Positions 52,250-60,474 of a stretch of DNA of 64,000 nt are shown piece by piece. The notes under the pieces were generated by a model. It ran no database searches. It was not told the origin of the DNA and was given only the letters and a program-made list of their open reading frames with translations. The DNA is from Mesorhizobium sp. PAMC28654 (lineage in GTDB: Bacteria > Pseudomonadota > Alphaproteobacteria > Rhizobiales > Rhizobiaceae): contig NZ_CP085135.1 in the NCBI RefSeq assembly GCF_020616515.1, forward strand, positions 62,001-126,000. The letters are read 5' to 3'. The position numbers and the translations under genes were made by a program. The number at the start of each line of letters is the position of its first letter. Position 1 is the first letter of the stretch.

Positions 52250-53251
52250 TCAGGCAGCAAGCAGCTGCTTGCGGTCGACACGCTCCTGCTGCGGCGAGCG
52301 GGCATAGAGTTCCCGGTAGCATTTGGAGAAATGCGAGGCCGAGACAAAGCCGCAGGCAACGGCGACCTCGACCACGGGCATGGACGACTGGATCAGCAGG
52401 TGCCGGGCGCGGTCAAGGCGGATCTCCAGATAGTAGCGGGCGGGGGACCTGCCCATCTCGGTACGGAACAGGCGCTCGATCTGGCGGCGCGACAGGTCGA
52501 CATGATCGGCGATCTCGATCAGCGACAGCGGCTCTGACAAATTGCCCTCCATCAGCTCGATGATGGTCAGAACTTTCGAGTTCTGTACGCCAAGGCGCGC
52601 GCGCAGCGGCAGGCGCTGGCGGTCGGTCGGGCTGCGCACGCGGTCGGTCAGCACCTGCTCGCACACCCGGTTGACGAGGTTCTCGTCGAAATCGTCGCCG
52701 ATCAGCTTCAGCATCATGTCGAGGGCGGCGGTGCCGCCGGCACAGGTGTAGATATTCTGGTCGATCTCGAAGAGATCGGCAAAGACATTGGCCTTCGGGA
52801 ATGCCTCGGAGAAGCCCGGCAGGTTTTCCCAATGGATGGCGCAGCGCTTGTTGGACAACAGACCGGCGGCGGCAAGGATGTGCGCGCCGGTGCACAGGCC
52901 GCCGACGGCGACGCCGCGATTGTATTCCTCGCGCAGCCAGGCGAAGGCCGATTTGTTCTGATAACGCTCGACATTGATGCCGCTGCAGACGATGGCCATG
53001 TTCGGCCTCTCGGGGCCGGCCATCTTCTTGCGCTCTTCCTCCAGCGAGGTGTTGACGGCGCATTCGACGCCGTTCGAGGCGCGCACCGGCTTGCCGTCGA
53101 TACTGGCCAGACGCCAGCGATAGGCCTCGTAGCCGAGCATCCGGTTGGCCGAGCGCAGCGGGTCAAGCGCCGTCGCGAAGGCGATCATGGTGAAATCGGG
53201 GACGAGGAAAAATACAAACGATCGCTTGATCGGATGCTTGACGGCGTTCAA
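52250..53251 (-). CDS. GlxA/GbdR-like AraC-family regulator with DJ-1/PfpI domain
   Basis: 333 aa. The N-terminal class-I amidotransferase-like domain (residues 10-190) has GGLCTGAHILAAAGLLSNKRCAIHWEN (core GLCTGAHILAAAGLLSNKR). The C-terminal AraC HTH pair is at 230-325 (SLIEIADHVDLSRRQIERLFRTEMG and VAVACGFVSASHFSKCYRE). This is the architecture of GbdR/CdhR regulators of betaine and carnitine catabolism. Betaine-derived one-carbon genes surround it and the shared 10-mer box lies in its upstream region, so it is the best regulator candidate. Confidence 0.88.
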   Translation of the reverse strand: MNAVKHPIKRSFVFFLVPDFTMIAFATALDPLRSANRMLGYEAYRWRLASIDGKPVRASNGVECAVNTSLEEERKKMAGPERPNMAIVCSGINVERYQNKSAFAWLREEYNRGVAVGGLCTGAHILAAAGLLSNKRCAIHWENLPGFSEAFPKANVFADLFEIDQNIYTCAGGTAALDMMLKLIGDDFDENLVNRVCEQVLTDRVRSPTDRQRLPLRARLGVQNSKVLTIIELMEGNLSEPLSLIEIADHVDLSRRQIERLFRTEMGRSPARYYLEIRLDRARHLLIQSSMPVVEVAVACGFVSASHFSKCYRELYARSPQQERVDRKQLLAA

Positions 53252-53281
53252 GGGAACCTCATCTGGCCATGACGCTAACAG

Positions 53282-53377
53282 GATGTCGCGAATAGCATAG
53301 CGACATCAGGAAAAACCATTCCTGTCAATTGGCTAGGAGGCAAGGAGAAGATTAAATTTGCGACATGGGTCGCAAAT
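53282..53377. promoter_or_regulatory. regulatory dyads upstream of the GlxA-type gene
   Basis: GATGTCGC-N10-GCGACATC (53282-53307) and ATTTGCGAC-ATGG-GTCGCAAAT (53356-53377) are perfect dyads sharing GCGACAT. The second contains the 10-mer TTTGCGACAT shared with 41.0 and 62.55 kb. They probably bind the GlxA regulator or a partner. The 316 bases 53252-53567 hold no gene. Confidence 0.65.
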
Positions 53378-53567
53378 GGGCAATCGCTGTGCAGTGACGC
53401 CCGAACGGTTACCATCGTCAGGTTGTGGGAAGGCCTGGGAGAGCAATCCGCAAACAAAAACGCCGCCTCGGCAAACCGAAGCGGCGGCAGTCAACTCCAA
53501 GGTCGCGGCAGGGAAGCGCGGCACTGGAGGTCGGCCGCGGGTCGAGAAGACCGCGCGGCTTCTGATA

Positions 53568-53702
53568 TCAGGCGACGAAGCCGAGGCGCGCCGCATTCAT
53601 GGCGCCGGTCTGGCCGGGCATGGTGTTGGCAAGGCGCTGGCGCTCGAGAGCGGTCGTCAGGTTCATTTCGCGGCGGGCAAAGAGGCGGGCAAAAAGCTTC
53701 AT
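53568..53702 (-). CDS. small protein of 44 aa
   Basis: ATG at 53702 with GGAGATGAATC just upstream, a good ribosome site. The product is MKLFARLFARREMNLTTALE (first 20 residues) and ends GAMNAARLGFVA. Basic amphipathic N-terminus, no named family known to me. It is read in the same direction as the DUF1127 gene and GlxA. Translation is suggested by the ribosome site and coherent amino-acid content; it is too short for confident calling. Confidence 0.5.
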   Translation of the reverse strand: MKLFARLFARREMNLTTALERQRLANTMPGQTGAMNAARLGFVA

Positions 53703-53973
53703 GATTCATCTCCATTCGGTTGCTTAGACGGGTCGCCTTCGCTTTATGGAGTGGGGCAGCTCGTTTGCTGACGCTGATATAGGCTTGTGTAAGCAAAAAC
53801 TAAATCGCAAATGCGAAGCGCTTGATATGAAAAGCGACACCAGATGCGACATGTTTGGGCACCGTGCCTGAAATTTATGATTTTTTACAAGGCATTAGCT
53901 GGAAAACGGACAGCTATGCGGCTTGCTCATATGCGCCATGCGCTGCTGACATGGCTCTAAAACTCATTTGAAT
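53703..53973. other. AT-rich intergenic stretch with GCGACA boxes
   Basis: AAAGCGACACCAGATGCGACAT at 53831-53852 carries two GCGACA copies 12 bases apart (core GCGACACCAGATGCGACA), similar to the boxes before the GlxA gene, and ATCGCAAATGCGA lies at 53803-53815. These sit upstream of the 44-aa gene. No open frame here looks coding. Confidence 0.45.
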
Positions 53974-54021
53974 ACAAATAAAACTGAGAAGGCCTGCCGG
54001 GCGGGTGCGCGGCAGGCCTTC
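53974..54021 (-). terminator. rho-independent terminator of the DUF1127 gene
   Basis: GAAGGCCTGCCG (53988-53999) and CGGCAGGCCTTC (54010-54021) form a perfect 12-bp stem. Read on the minus strand it is followed by TCAGTTTTATTTG, a T-rich tail. It lies 19 bases after the DUF1127 stop. Confidence 0.85.
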
Positions 54022-54040
54022 AGCATTTGGTACACACGGT

Positions 54041-54226
54041 TTACTTTGCTCCAGCCCAGGATCCGACGCCATTGCGAATGCCGGTCTTAGAGTCGGCGGC
54101 CTCGGGCCAGCCAATATCCTTCTGCAGTTCGATCGGCAGTGAGCGGATGGCTCGTTCGGTCTGGTAGCGGGCGCGTGCGGCGTTGAATTCGGTCGCAATC
54201 CGACCGATGGACGACAGGATAGACAT
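54041..54226 (-). CDS. DUF1127-like small protein
   Basis: 61 aa, ATG at 54226 preceded by AAGGAGA. It contains the domain pattern ERAIRSLPIELQKDIGWPEA (20 residues): an amphipathic helix with the closing LPxELQKDIGWP signature. Arg-rich DUF1127 proteins of Rhizobiales bind RNA or affect phosphate/carbon metabolism and small-RNA turnover in related bacteria. A terminator follows directly, so it is monocistronic. Similar to the gene at 56.6 kb. Confidence 0.85.
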   Translation of the reverse strand: MSILSSIGRIATEFNAARARYQTERAIRSLPIELQKDIGWPEAADSKTGIRNGVGSWAGAK

Positions 54227-54443
54227 TACTTTCTCCTTTTGTGCCCGGTGCCAGGGCAGTGGCTGATTACGTCAGTTCTGTTTCAGCTTCATTTCGTGTC
54301 GATTGCAGGTCTGTATCGCGGTCGTTTCATGACTGCATATGGCAGCATCCTGCTTCGACAAGATTGACTATCTTCCCAAACTGATGTTCAATCAAACGAA
54401 ATGGAATGATGCTTTGTATCAGAAAAATTGAAGGCTGGTTCCC

Positions 54444-55343
54444 ATGAACGCCCCGCTAAATCATCCCCTGCCGCTGCTCGACCTCGACGTTTTGCGCACT
54501 TTCGTGGCGATCGCCGAAACCGGCAGCTTCACCACGGCGGCCAATGCGGTGTTCCGCACGCCTTCGGCTGTGTCCATGCAGATCAAGAAGCTGGAGGACA
54601 TTCTCGGCCGGTCCGTCTTCGCGCGCGACGCGCGTTCGGTGACGCTGACCACCGATGGCGAGGTGCTGCTCGGCTATGCGCGTCGGCTGTTGTCGATCAA
54701 CCGCGAGGTGGTGTCGAAGTTCATCATTCCCGACATTGTCGGTGTAGTGCGGTTGGGCTCCCCAGATGACTATGGCGAGCGCGTGCTGCCGCATGTGCTG
54801 AAGCGCTTCGCGCAGTCGCACCCCTCGATCGCCGTCGACGTCACCATCGACCAGAGCATCAATCTGCGCCGGCGCATGGACGACCGGGCGCTCGACATCA
54901 CGCTCTTGACCAACTCCTATAAGTCCAGCGCCATCGGCGCCGAGGTGCTGCTCACCGAACCGATCGTCTGGGCCGGCGCCAAAGGCGGCTGCGCGCATCT
55001 GCGCGAGCCACTGCCAGTGTCGTTGTGGGAAGAAGGCTGCGCCTGGCGGGCAGGAGCGCTCGATGCGCTCGGCCGCGAAGGCCGCAACTATCGCGTTGCC
55101 TATATGAGCGCGCATACGGCCGGCCAGCGCGCCGCGATCATGGCCGACCTCGCGGTCGCGCCGCTGCCGAGATCGTTCCTCGGCAACGAGATGGTAGAAC
55201 TCAGCCCGAAGGACGGCATGCCTGACATCGGCACCTACAACCTCGCCATGGTCGTGGCGCCGGACGCCAGCGCGCCGGTCAAGGCGGTCGCCGATCACAT
55301 CCGCGACACCTTCGAAGTGTTCAGGCAAACCGGCAAGTTCTGA
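54444..55343 (+). CDS. LysR-family transcriptional regulator
   Basis: 299 aa. HTH at residues 13-70 (LRTFVAIAETGSFTTAANAVFRTPSAVSMQIKKLE, core GSFTTAANAVFRTPSAVSMQ), then an effector domain with LGSPDDYGERVLPHVL near 105. It belongs to the IlvR/GcvA-like broad group; the target is unclear. The 217 bases upstream carry no gene and are AT-rich like a promoter. It converges on the hydrolase gene with a 33-base gap and no clear terminator. Confidence 0.9.
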   Translation: MNAPLNHPLPLLDLDVLRTFVAIAETGSFTTAANAVFRTPSAVSMQIKKLEDILGRSVFARDARSVTLTTDGEVLLGYARRLLSINREVVSKFIIPDIVGVVRLGSPDDYGERVLPHVLKRFAQSHPSIAVDVTIDQSINLRRRMDDRALDITLLTNSYKSSAIGAEVLLTEPIVWAGAKGGCAHLREPLPVSLWEEGCAWRAGALDALGREGRNYRVAYMSAHTAGQRAAIMADLAVAPLPRSFLGNEMVELSPKDGMPDIGTYNLAMVVAPDASAPVKAVADHIRDTFEVFRQTGKF

Positions 55344-55376
55344 TCCGCCAATAGCGTCGGACGAAAAGCAGAAGTG

Positions 55377-56330
55377 CTACTCCGCCGCCTCGGCGGAGGG
55401 TGCTTCGAATAGTGTTCTCGCATTTTGCCTGACCGGTGTCTGGCTCTCGCTCAGAAAGGCAACGATGTGTTGGCGTGCGCGGCGCGATTCCGGCATGTCG
55501 ATCAGCGGCCAGACATGAAACATGCCTTCTTCATGGATGACATCGACCTCGACGCCGGCGGCGCGTGCCTTTTCGGCAAAGATCAGATTGTCGGGTGTCA
55601 GCAGATCGTGTGAACCGGTCAAGAGCAGCGTTTTCGGCAGCACCGACAGATCGCCGTAGACCGGGCTGATGTGCCAGTCGCTGCGGTCGATGCCAGCACT
55701 GTACATCCGGATCGCTTCCAGGCCGCCCGGAATGCCCAGCCATGGATCGTTGCGCTCGGCCTCGAACAGTTTCGGATTGGAAAGCGACATGTCGAGGCCC
55801 GGCGAAATCAGCACATGGCGCGATGGCAGTGGCAGAGCCTCCTCGGCGGCCATCATGGTCAGCACGACAGCCATGTTGCCGCCGGCGGAGTCGCCCATGA
55901 AGACGATGTCTTCAGCCTCGGTCTCTTCGAGCATCTGGCGATAGACCTCGCCGACCATTCCGAACATGTCATGGAAATCATGCTCGGGCGCGATGGGATA
56001 GATCGGCACAGTGATGCCGAAGCCCAGCCGATCGGCCATCTCGGCGATCAGATTCCAATGATAGGATGTGATTTCAAAGACATAGGCGCCACCGTGCAGG
56101 TAGAGAATCCGCCTCTGTTCGTCGCCTTTGGGTGCGATCTCGTAGACCGGAAAGTCGTTCACCGTGCGCGTCGTTATGTCGAGGCGCGACCGCACCGATG
56201 CGGGTGGCTGATGGTCCTCCGTCTTACGCGCATTGGCGATCCATCGCTGCAGGCTTTCCGGGCTGGAGAAGGCCTGCTTGCGGCTGTGCCTGAGGACGAA
56301 GGACACGAAGTGGCTTTTGAAACTTGGCAT
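55377..56330 (-). CDS. alpha/beta hydrolase, HSL-type esterase
   Basis: 317 aa from the ATG at 56330 (MPSFKSHFVSFVLRHSRKQ). The HGGAY oxyanion motif near residue 77, PIYPIAPEHDF near 110 and GDSAGGNMAVVL near 147 are the hormone-sensitive-lipase hallmarks, with Asp (GSHDLLTPDN) and His (FHVWPL) completing the triad. It hydrolyses short acyl esters. A longer frame to 56411 exists but lacks a ribosome site; neither start is strong. Confidence 0.88.
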   Translation of the reverse strand: MPSFKSHFVSFVLRHSRKQAFSSPESLQRWIANARKTEDHQPPASVRSRLDITTRTVNDFPVYEIAPKGDEQRRILYLHGGAYVFEITSYHWNLIAEMADRLGFGITVPIYPIAPEHDFHDMFGMVGEVYRQMLEETEAEDIVFMGDSAGGNMAVVLTMMAAEEALPLPSRHVLISPGLDMSLSNPKLFEAERNDPWLGIPGGLEAIRMYSAGIDRSDWHISPVYGDLSVLPKTLLLTGSHDLLTPDNLIFAEKARAAGVEVDVIHEEGMFHVWPLIDMPESRRARQHIVAFLSESQTPVRQNARTLFEAPSAEAAE

Positions 56331-56575
56331 GCGGATACACGAACTTCGGCAGAGCCGACTAAGAGAATTCCCCCTCTTTTCCGAAGATCGTGTCTTCGCC
56401 AGGAATGTCAAGATTTATGCCGTCCACACGATTGTGTGACAGCTTGGGGGGCAGCCTCACTTTCGCCGAGGCTGGAGGCGCAGCAGGGCGGCGCGCAGCC
56501 GATTGTCGGTTGGGGCCGAGGCCGGATGACGGCCCCGGCGCGCGCCGAGCAGTTTGCACTTGTCGGCGAATGTCA
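56331..56575. other. gene-free stretch between esterase and DUF1127 gene
   Basis: No convincing coding frame is seen. Short frames on both strands are shadows with Arg/Ala/Pro-rich composition and no ribosome site. Confidence 0.5.
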
Positions 56576-56761
56576 TCAGCGCGCGGCGCTCCAGATCGCG
56601 CCGGTCAGGCTCGCCCTTTCGCTCGATCGCGGCGACACCGGCCAGCCGATGTCCTTCTGGATTTCTGGAGGCAGGCTGTTCAGGATGCGCCTTGCCTTGT
56701 TGCGGTCGTGCGCTTTCTTGATGGCCGCGCCATAGCGGCCGAGGCTTTCAAACATCGACAT
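56576..56761 (-). CDS. DUF1127-like small protein (second copy)
   Basis: 61 aa. The ATG at 56761 (MSMFESLGRYGAAIKKA) is preferred over the ATG at 56767 because AAGGGAG then lies six bases upstream. It contains ARRILNSLPPEIQKDIGWP, the same signature as the gene at 54 kb, with a different N-terminus. Likely a stand-alone regulatory small protein. Confidence 0.8.
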   Translation of the reverse strand: MSMFESLGRYGAAIKKAHDRNKARRILNSLPPEIQKDIGWPVSPRSSERASLTGAIWSAAR

Positions 56762-56901
56762 CTTCATCTCTCCCTTGGAGTCTCGCGGCGGCCGAAGACA
56801 TTTCGTGCCTGCCGTTCGATGTCGGTTAAATGCCCCGCCTGTGTATCCAGTGGATTTCGCGAAAGCGCGTTTTGGTTTCGAGATTGGTTCGATCTTGAAA
56901 C

Positions 56902-56915
56902 ATTTGCATGCAAAT
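56902..56915. promoter_or_regulatory. 14-bp perfect palindrome
   Basis: ATTTGCATGCAAAT in the 179-base gap between the corrinoid-activator gene's 3' end and the DUF1127 gene. It could be an operator for the DUF1127 gene (141 bases upstream of its start). No protein is assigned. Confidence 0.4.
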
Positions 56916-56940
56916 GAAATTGCACCGTGCCGGGGTGAGA

Positions 56941-59010
56941 TTACTCCCGGCTACGCCGTGCCGCGTGGCCTTCGCGCGAGCGCCGGCGCGGCGCGGCGTC
57001 ACCGGCGACACCATCCTCGCTCACGGTCTTGCGTGGTGGCAGTTTCACCGCCGCCGACAGTTTCGGGAACGGGTCGACCTTGTTCGGCAGCGCCATGGCG
57101 TAGACGAAATGCTCCTGGAATTTCGGTTCCAGGGCGGTCTCGATCTTCTCGATCTGGCTGACGGTTTCCTCGATTTCGCGACGATAGCCGCGATTGAGCA
57201 GGGCCATGCGCGCGCCGGCACCGGCGGCGTTGCCGACAGCCATGACCTTGTCGAGATCGCAATCGGGAATCAGGCCCAGCACCATGGCGTATTTCGGATC
57301 GATGAAGGAGCCGAAGGCGCCGGCGAAGTGAATACGGTCGACATGCTCGGTGTTCTGCTTCTCCATCAGCAACTTGGTGCCGGCATAGAGGGCCGCCTTG
57401 GCAAGCTGGATGGCGCGAACGTCGGTCTGGGTGATGGTGATCTTCGGCTCGCCTTCCTTCAGCACGTAGGAGAAGGTGCGGCCGTTTGCGACAACACGCG
57501 GCGAACGCATGCTGAGCGATCCATCGACGACGCCATCCTCGGAGATGATGCCGGCGAGATACATTTCCGCGACGATCTCGATGATGCCGGAGCCGCAGAT
57601 GCCAGTGACGCCGGTTGCCTGCACGCTGTCGAGGAAACCTGGCTCGTCGGACCACAGTTCCGAACCGATGACGCGGTACTTTGGCTCCAGCGTGTCGGGA
57701 TCGATGCGCACGCGCTCGATTGCGCCGGGAGCGGCCCTCTGGCCGCCGGAGATTTCAGCACCCTCGAAAGCCGGGCCGGTCGGCGAGGAAGCCGCCACGA
57801 CGCGCGCACGATTGCCAAGCACGATCTCGGCATTAGTGCCGACGTCGACGATGAGCATCATCTCGTCCTGGCGGTGCGGGCCTTCCGACAGCGTTACGGC
57901 CGCCGCATCGGCGCCGACATGGCCGGCGATACAGGGCAGCATGTAGAGCCGGGCGCCCGGATTGAGCTTCAGGCCGATGTCGGATGCCTTGATGTGCACG
58001 GCGCCGGAGACGGCCAGCGCGAAGGGCGCGCCGCCAAGCTCGGTCGGATCGATGCCGAGGAACAGATGGTGCATGATCGGATTGCCGACGAAGACGGAAT
58101 CCAGGATGTCATTGCGCTGGACATTGCCCTCCACGCAGACCTTGTCGACGAGGCTCGAGATCGCCTCGCGCACGGCAACCGTCATGCCTTCACGGCCATC
58201 CGGGTTCATCATCACATAGGAGACGCGGCTCATCAGATCCTCGCCGAAGCGGATCTGCGGGTTTGAGGTACCCGAGGACGCGGCGACGCGGCCAGACAGC
58301 AGCGACACCAGATGCATGGCGATGGTGGTCGAGCCGATATCGCAGGCCAGCCCATAGGCCTCGTTCTTGAGGCCGGGCCACAGCGCGATGACCCTTGCGG
58401 TCTCGCTATCGGCGTCCTTGTAGATGGCGGCGGTCGCGGTCCAGTTGCCCTTGCGCAAAATGCCCTGCACCTGCGGCAGGAGATAAAAATCGAAGTCCAG
58501 GCTCTTGAGGTTCCAGTCCTTCATCAAGGCGATCTTCAGGCGGTCGAGATCGCCGAGCGGCTTGTGCATGTCGGGCTCTTCGATCTCGACATAGCACATG
58601 CGGATCGCCGCATCGCGCGCGATCACCCGGGTGTCGGCATCCTTGCGGATGGTCTGCGCGTTGATGACGGTGTCCTGCGGCACGTCGATGACGAGGTCGC
58701 CGAGGATCTGCGCCGAGCAGGACAGGCGGCGCCGTTCAGGCAGGCCGCGCACGCGCTCGTAGCGCTCTTCCTTGGGCCCCTTGGGCGTGATGTGCTCGTT
58801 GGAGGAGACGATCTTGTGCTTGGCGAAATTGCCTTCCTGCACCTCGATCTGGCAACGTCCACAGGTGGCGCGTCCACCGCACACGCTCTCGACATAGACG
58901 CCAAGCTGGCGCGCGGCATCCAGCACAGGCGTGCCGACCGGAAAGCGCCCGCGCTTGCCCGACGGCATGAACAGCACGAGCGGATCGGTGATGTTGGCGG
59001 GAGAATTCAT
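56941..59010 (-). CDS. RACo-like corrinoid activation protein (ferredoxin + ASKHA, DUF4445)
   Basis: 689 aa. The N-terminal [2Fe-2S] domain has CGGRATCGRC near residue 40 and a last Cys in SCSAQILGD near 97. It is followed by the ASKHA ATPase region (LACDIGSTTIAMHLVSLLSG near 230, LIVDVGTNAEIVLGNRA near 390 and GTKLLMEKQ near 555). This is the RACo/RamA-type plan: ATP-driven reduction of inactive Co(II) corrinoid in methyltransferases. It sits on the same strand as the pterin-binding methyltransferase and MTHFR genes, separated from them by one opposite-strand gene. A corrinoid protein and MttB-type methyltransferase are not in the window. Confidence 0.88.
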   Translation of the reverse strand: MNSPANITDPLVLFMPSGKRGRFPVGTPVLDAARQLGVYVESVCGGRATCGRCQIEVQEGNFAKHKIVSSNEHITPKGPKEERYERVRGLPERRRLSCSAQILGDLVIDVPQDTVINAQTIRKDADTRVIARDAAIRMCYVEIEEPDMHKPLGDLDRLKIALMKDWNLKSLDFDFYLLPQVQGILRKGNWTATAAIYKDADSETARVIALWPGLKNEAYGLACDIGSTTIAMHLVSLLSGRVAASSGTSNPQIRFGEDLMSRVSYVMMNPDGREGMTVAVREAISSLVDKVCVEGNVQRNDILDSVFVGNPIMHHLFLGIDPTELGGAPFALAVSGAVHIKASDIGLKLNPGARLYMLPCIAGHVGADAAAVTLSEGPHRQDEMMLIVDVGTNAEIVLGNRARVVAASSPTGPAFEGAEISGGQRAAPGAIERVRIDPDTLEPKYRVIGSELWSDEPGFLDSVQATGVTGICGSGIIEIVAEMYLAGIISEDGVVDGSLSMRSPRVVANGRTFSYVLKEGEPKITITQTDVRAIQLAKAALYAGTKLLMEKQNTEHVDRIHFAGAFGSFIDPKYAMVLGLIPDCDLDKVMAVGNAAGAGARMALLNRGYRREIEETVSQIEKIETALEPKFQEHFVYAMALPNKVDPFPKLSAAVKLPPRKTVSEDGVAGDAAPRRRSREGHAARRSRE

Positions 59011-59078
59011 GCTGTGGGTCTCGATAACAATTGTCGATGCCGTTTAACGGATCGTTTCACTATTGGGCGGAGTGTCTG

Positions 59079-59339
59079 ATGGTCCAGAGGCCAATCACGT
59101 CCGATCTCCTCCTGTCCGCGGTATTGACTGCTTTCACCATGGTACGCCTGCTGAGGGGCCCATGGCTGCGAAATCCGCAATATCTGGCGTCCGGTATCGT
59201 CGGGGCGATTGTCGGTGTCCTGCTGCTCCACGGCATCTGGCCGGCGGCCGACGATGACTTCATCGTCGGGGGAGTGACCGGCATTTTCGGATCGTGGGCG
59301 GGAATGGCCGTCTTCGACACCATTCTGGGCATGGCCTGA
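59079..59339 (+). CDS. small membrane protein of unknown function
   Basis: 86 aa from the ATG at 59079 after GGCGGAGTGTCTG; an upstream ATG at 59031 is less likely. Three hydrophobic segments (LLLSAVLTAFTMVRLL, LASGIVGAIVGVLLLHGIWP and VTGIFGSWAGMAVFDTI) suggest a small membrane protein. It lies on the opposite strand between the RACo-like and methyltransferase genes. No family recognised. Confidence 0.6.
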   Translation: MVQRPITSDLLLSAVLTAFTMVRLLRGPWLRNPQYLASGIVGAIVGVLLLHGIWPAADDDFIVGGVTGIFGSWAGMAVFDTILGMA

Positions 59340-59418
59340 CCGCAACACACACCGGACCGACGGCACTAACAGCACGGTCGGACCAGTGAGGTTGGCGGGA
59401 GATTTCACGATTGCGCGC

Positions 59419-60393
59419 TTACCCCCGGCCCATCCGGGCTTCACGTCCGCCGCGCCTGCGGCCGCCATTGCTGGCGCCGTCGCCCGGCGCATTGACCGCG
59501 GTCGGAGCCGCAATCGCCTGGCCGCCTTCGGACGGCTTGTAGTCCTTGTAGGTCCTGATCCAGTTGGTGCAGTTCTCGTCGGTGCCGTTCAGCACATTGG
59601 CGCCGCGCACGGCTTCCATCTCCTGCGGACGCACCGGGTTCATGATCGCCGAGGTCATGCCGGCGCCGATCACCATCGGGATGAAGGCGGCGTTGATGCC
59701 GTGGCGGTGCGGCAAGCCGAACGAGATGTTGGAGAGGCCGCAGGTGGTGTTGACCTTCAGCTCTTCGCGCAGGCGGCGCAGCAGCGCGAACACCTGGCGG
59801 CCGGCGTCGCCCAGCGCGCCGATCGGCATGACCAGCGGATCGACGACGACGTCGTGCGCGGGGATGCCGAAATCGGCGCAGCGCTGTACGATCTTCTTGG
59901 CGACGGCGAAGCGCACGTCCGGATCCATCGAAATGCCGGTCTCGTCATTGGAGATGGCGACGACCGGGACATTGTACTTCTTGATCAGCGGCAGGATGGC
60001 CTCGAGCTTCTCTTCCTCGCCGGTGACGGAGTTGACCAGCGGACGGCCCTTGGCGACCTTCAGCGCCGCTTCGATCGCGGCGGTGACCGAGCTATCAATC
60101 GAGAGCGGCAGGTCGACCAGCCCCTGTACGATCTCCAGCGTCTGAACCAGCAGGCCCGGCTCGGTCTCATTCGGGTTAACCGAGGTAACGCCAGCGTTGA
60201 CGTCGAGCATGGTCGCGCCGCAGGCGGCCTGTTCCAGCGCGTCCCTGATCACGGTCTCGAAATTGCCGGCGATCATCTCGGCGGCCAGCTTCTTGCGGCC
60301 GGTCGGGTTGATGCGCTCGCCAATCACGCAGAAGGGCTGGTCGAAGCCGATGATGATTTCTCGTGTCGCCGAGGCAACAATGGTCCGGGTCAT
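59419..60393 (-). CDS. pterin-binding methyl-THF:corrinoid methyltransferase
   Basis: 324 aa from the ATG at 60393 after GGAGAAATTTC. DHPS/MeTr-fold motifs are VIGERINPTGRKKLA near residue 20, ATMLDVNAGVTS near 58, LPLSIDSS near 92 and VPVVAISNDETG near 138; the C-terminus ends in a Gly/Arg-rich tail. It moves a methyl group between 5-methyl-THF and a corrinoid protein. It follows the MetF-like gene by 81 bases that contain a perfect 22-bp palindrome, suggesting its own regulation. Confidence 0.88.
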   Translation of the reverse strand: MTRTIVASATREIIIGFDQPFCVIGERINPTGRKKLAAEMIAGNFETVIRDALEQAACGATMLDVNAGVTSVNPNETEPGLLVQTLEIVQGLVDLPLSIDSSVTAAIEAALKVAKGRPLVNSVTGEEEKLEAILPLIKKYNVPVVAISNDETGISMDPDVRFAVAKKIVQRCADFGIPAHDVVVDPLVMPIGALGDAGRQVFALLRRLREELKVNTTCGLSNISFGLPHRHGINAAFIPMVIGAGMTSAIMNPVRPQEMEAVRGANVLNGTDENCTNWIRTYKDYKPSEGGQAIAAPTAVNAPGDGASNGGRRRGGREARMGRG

Positions 60394-60409
60394 GAAATTT
60401 CTCCGTCGA

Positions 60410-60431
60410 GATATAAAGATTTCTTTATATC
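60410..60431. promoter_or_regulatory. perfect palindrome, SahR-like candidate operator
   Basis: GATATAAAGA-TT-TCTTTATATC, 10-bp arms with a 2-base centre, 16 bases upstream of the methyltransferase start. From memory it resembles the ATAAAGAT/ATCTTTAT type of sites used by ArsR-family SAH-responsive regulators of methionine and folate genes, but I cannot verify the exact consensus. It is strikingly AT-rich against its surroundings. Confidence 0.6.
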
Positions 60432-60474
60432 GTTGTCTGTTCTCGTTCAAGCGAATGGGTGGTCGCCGGCGCCG

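Noticed and set aside
56908..58266. 452-codon plus-strand frame opposite the RACo-like gene
   Set aside because: Shadow of a real ferredoxin-ASKHA protein on the minus strand.
60394..60474. Possible SAM or SAH riboswitch before the methyltransferase gene
   Set aside because: Only a simple palindrome is present; there is no multi-helix conserved core.
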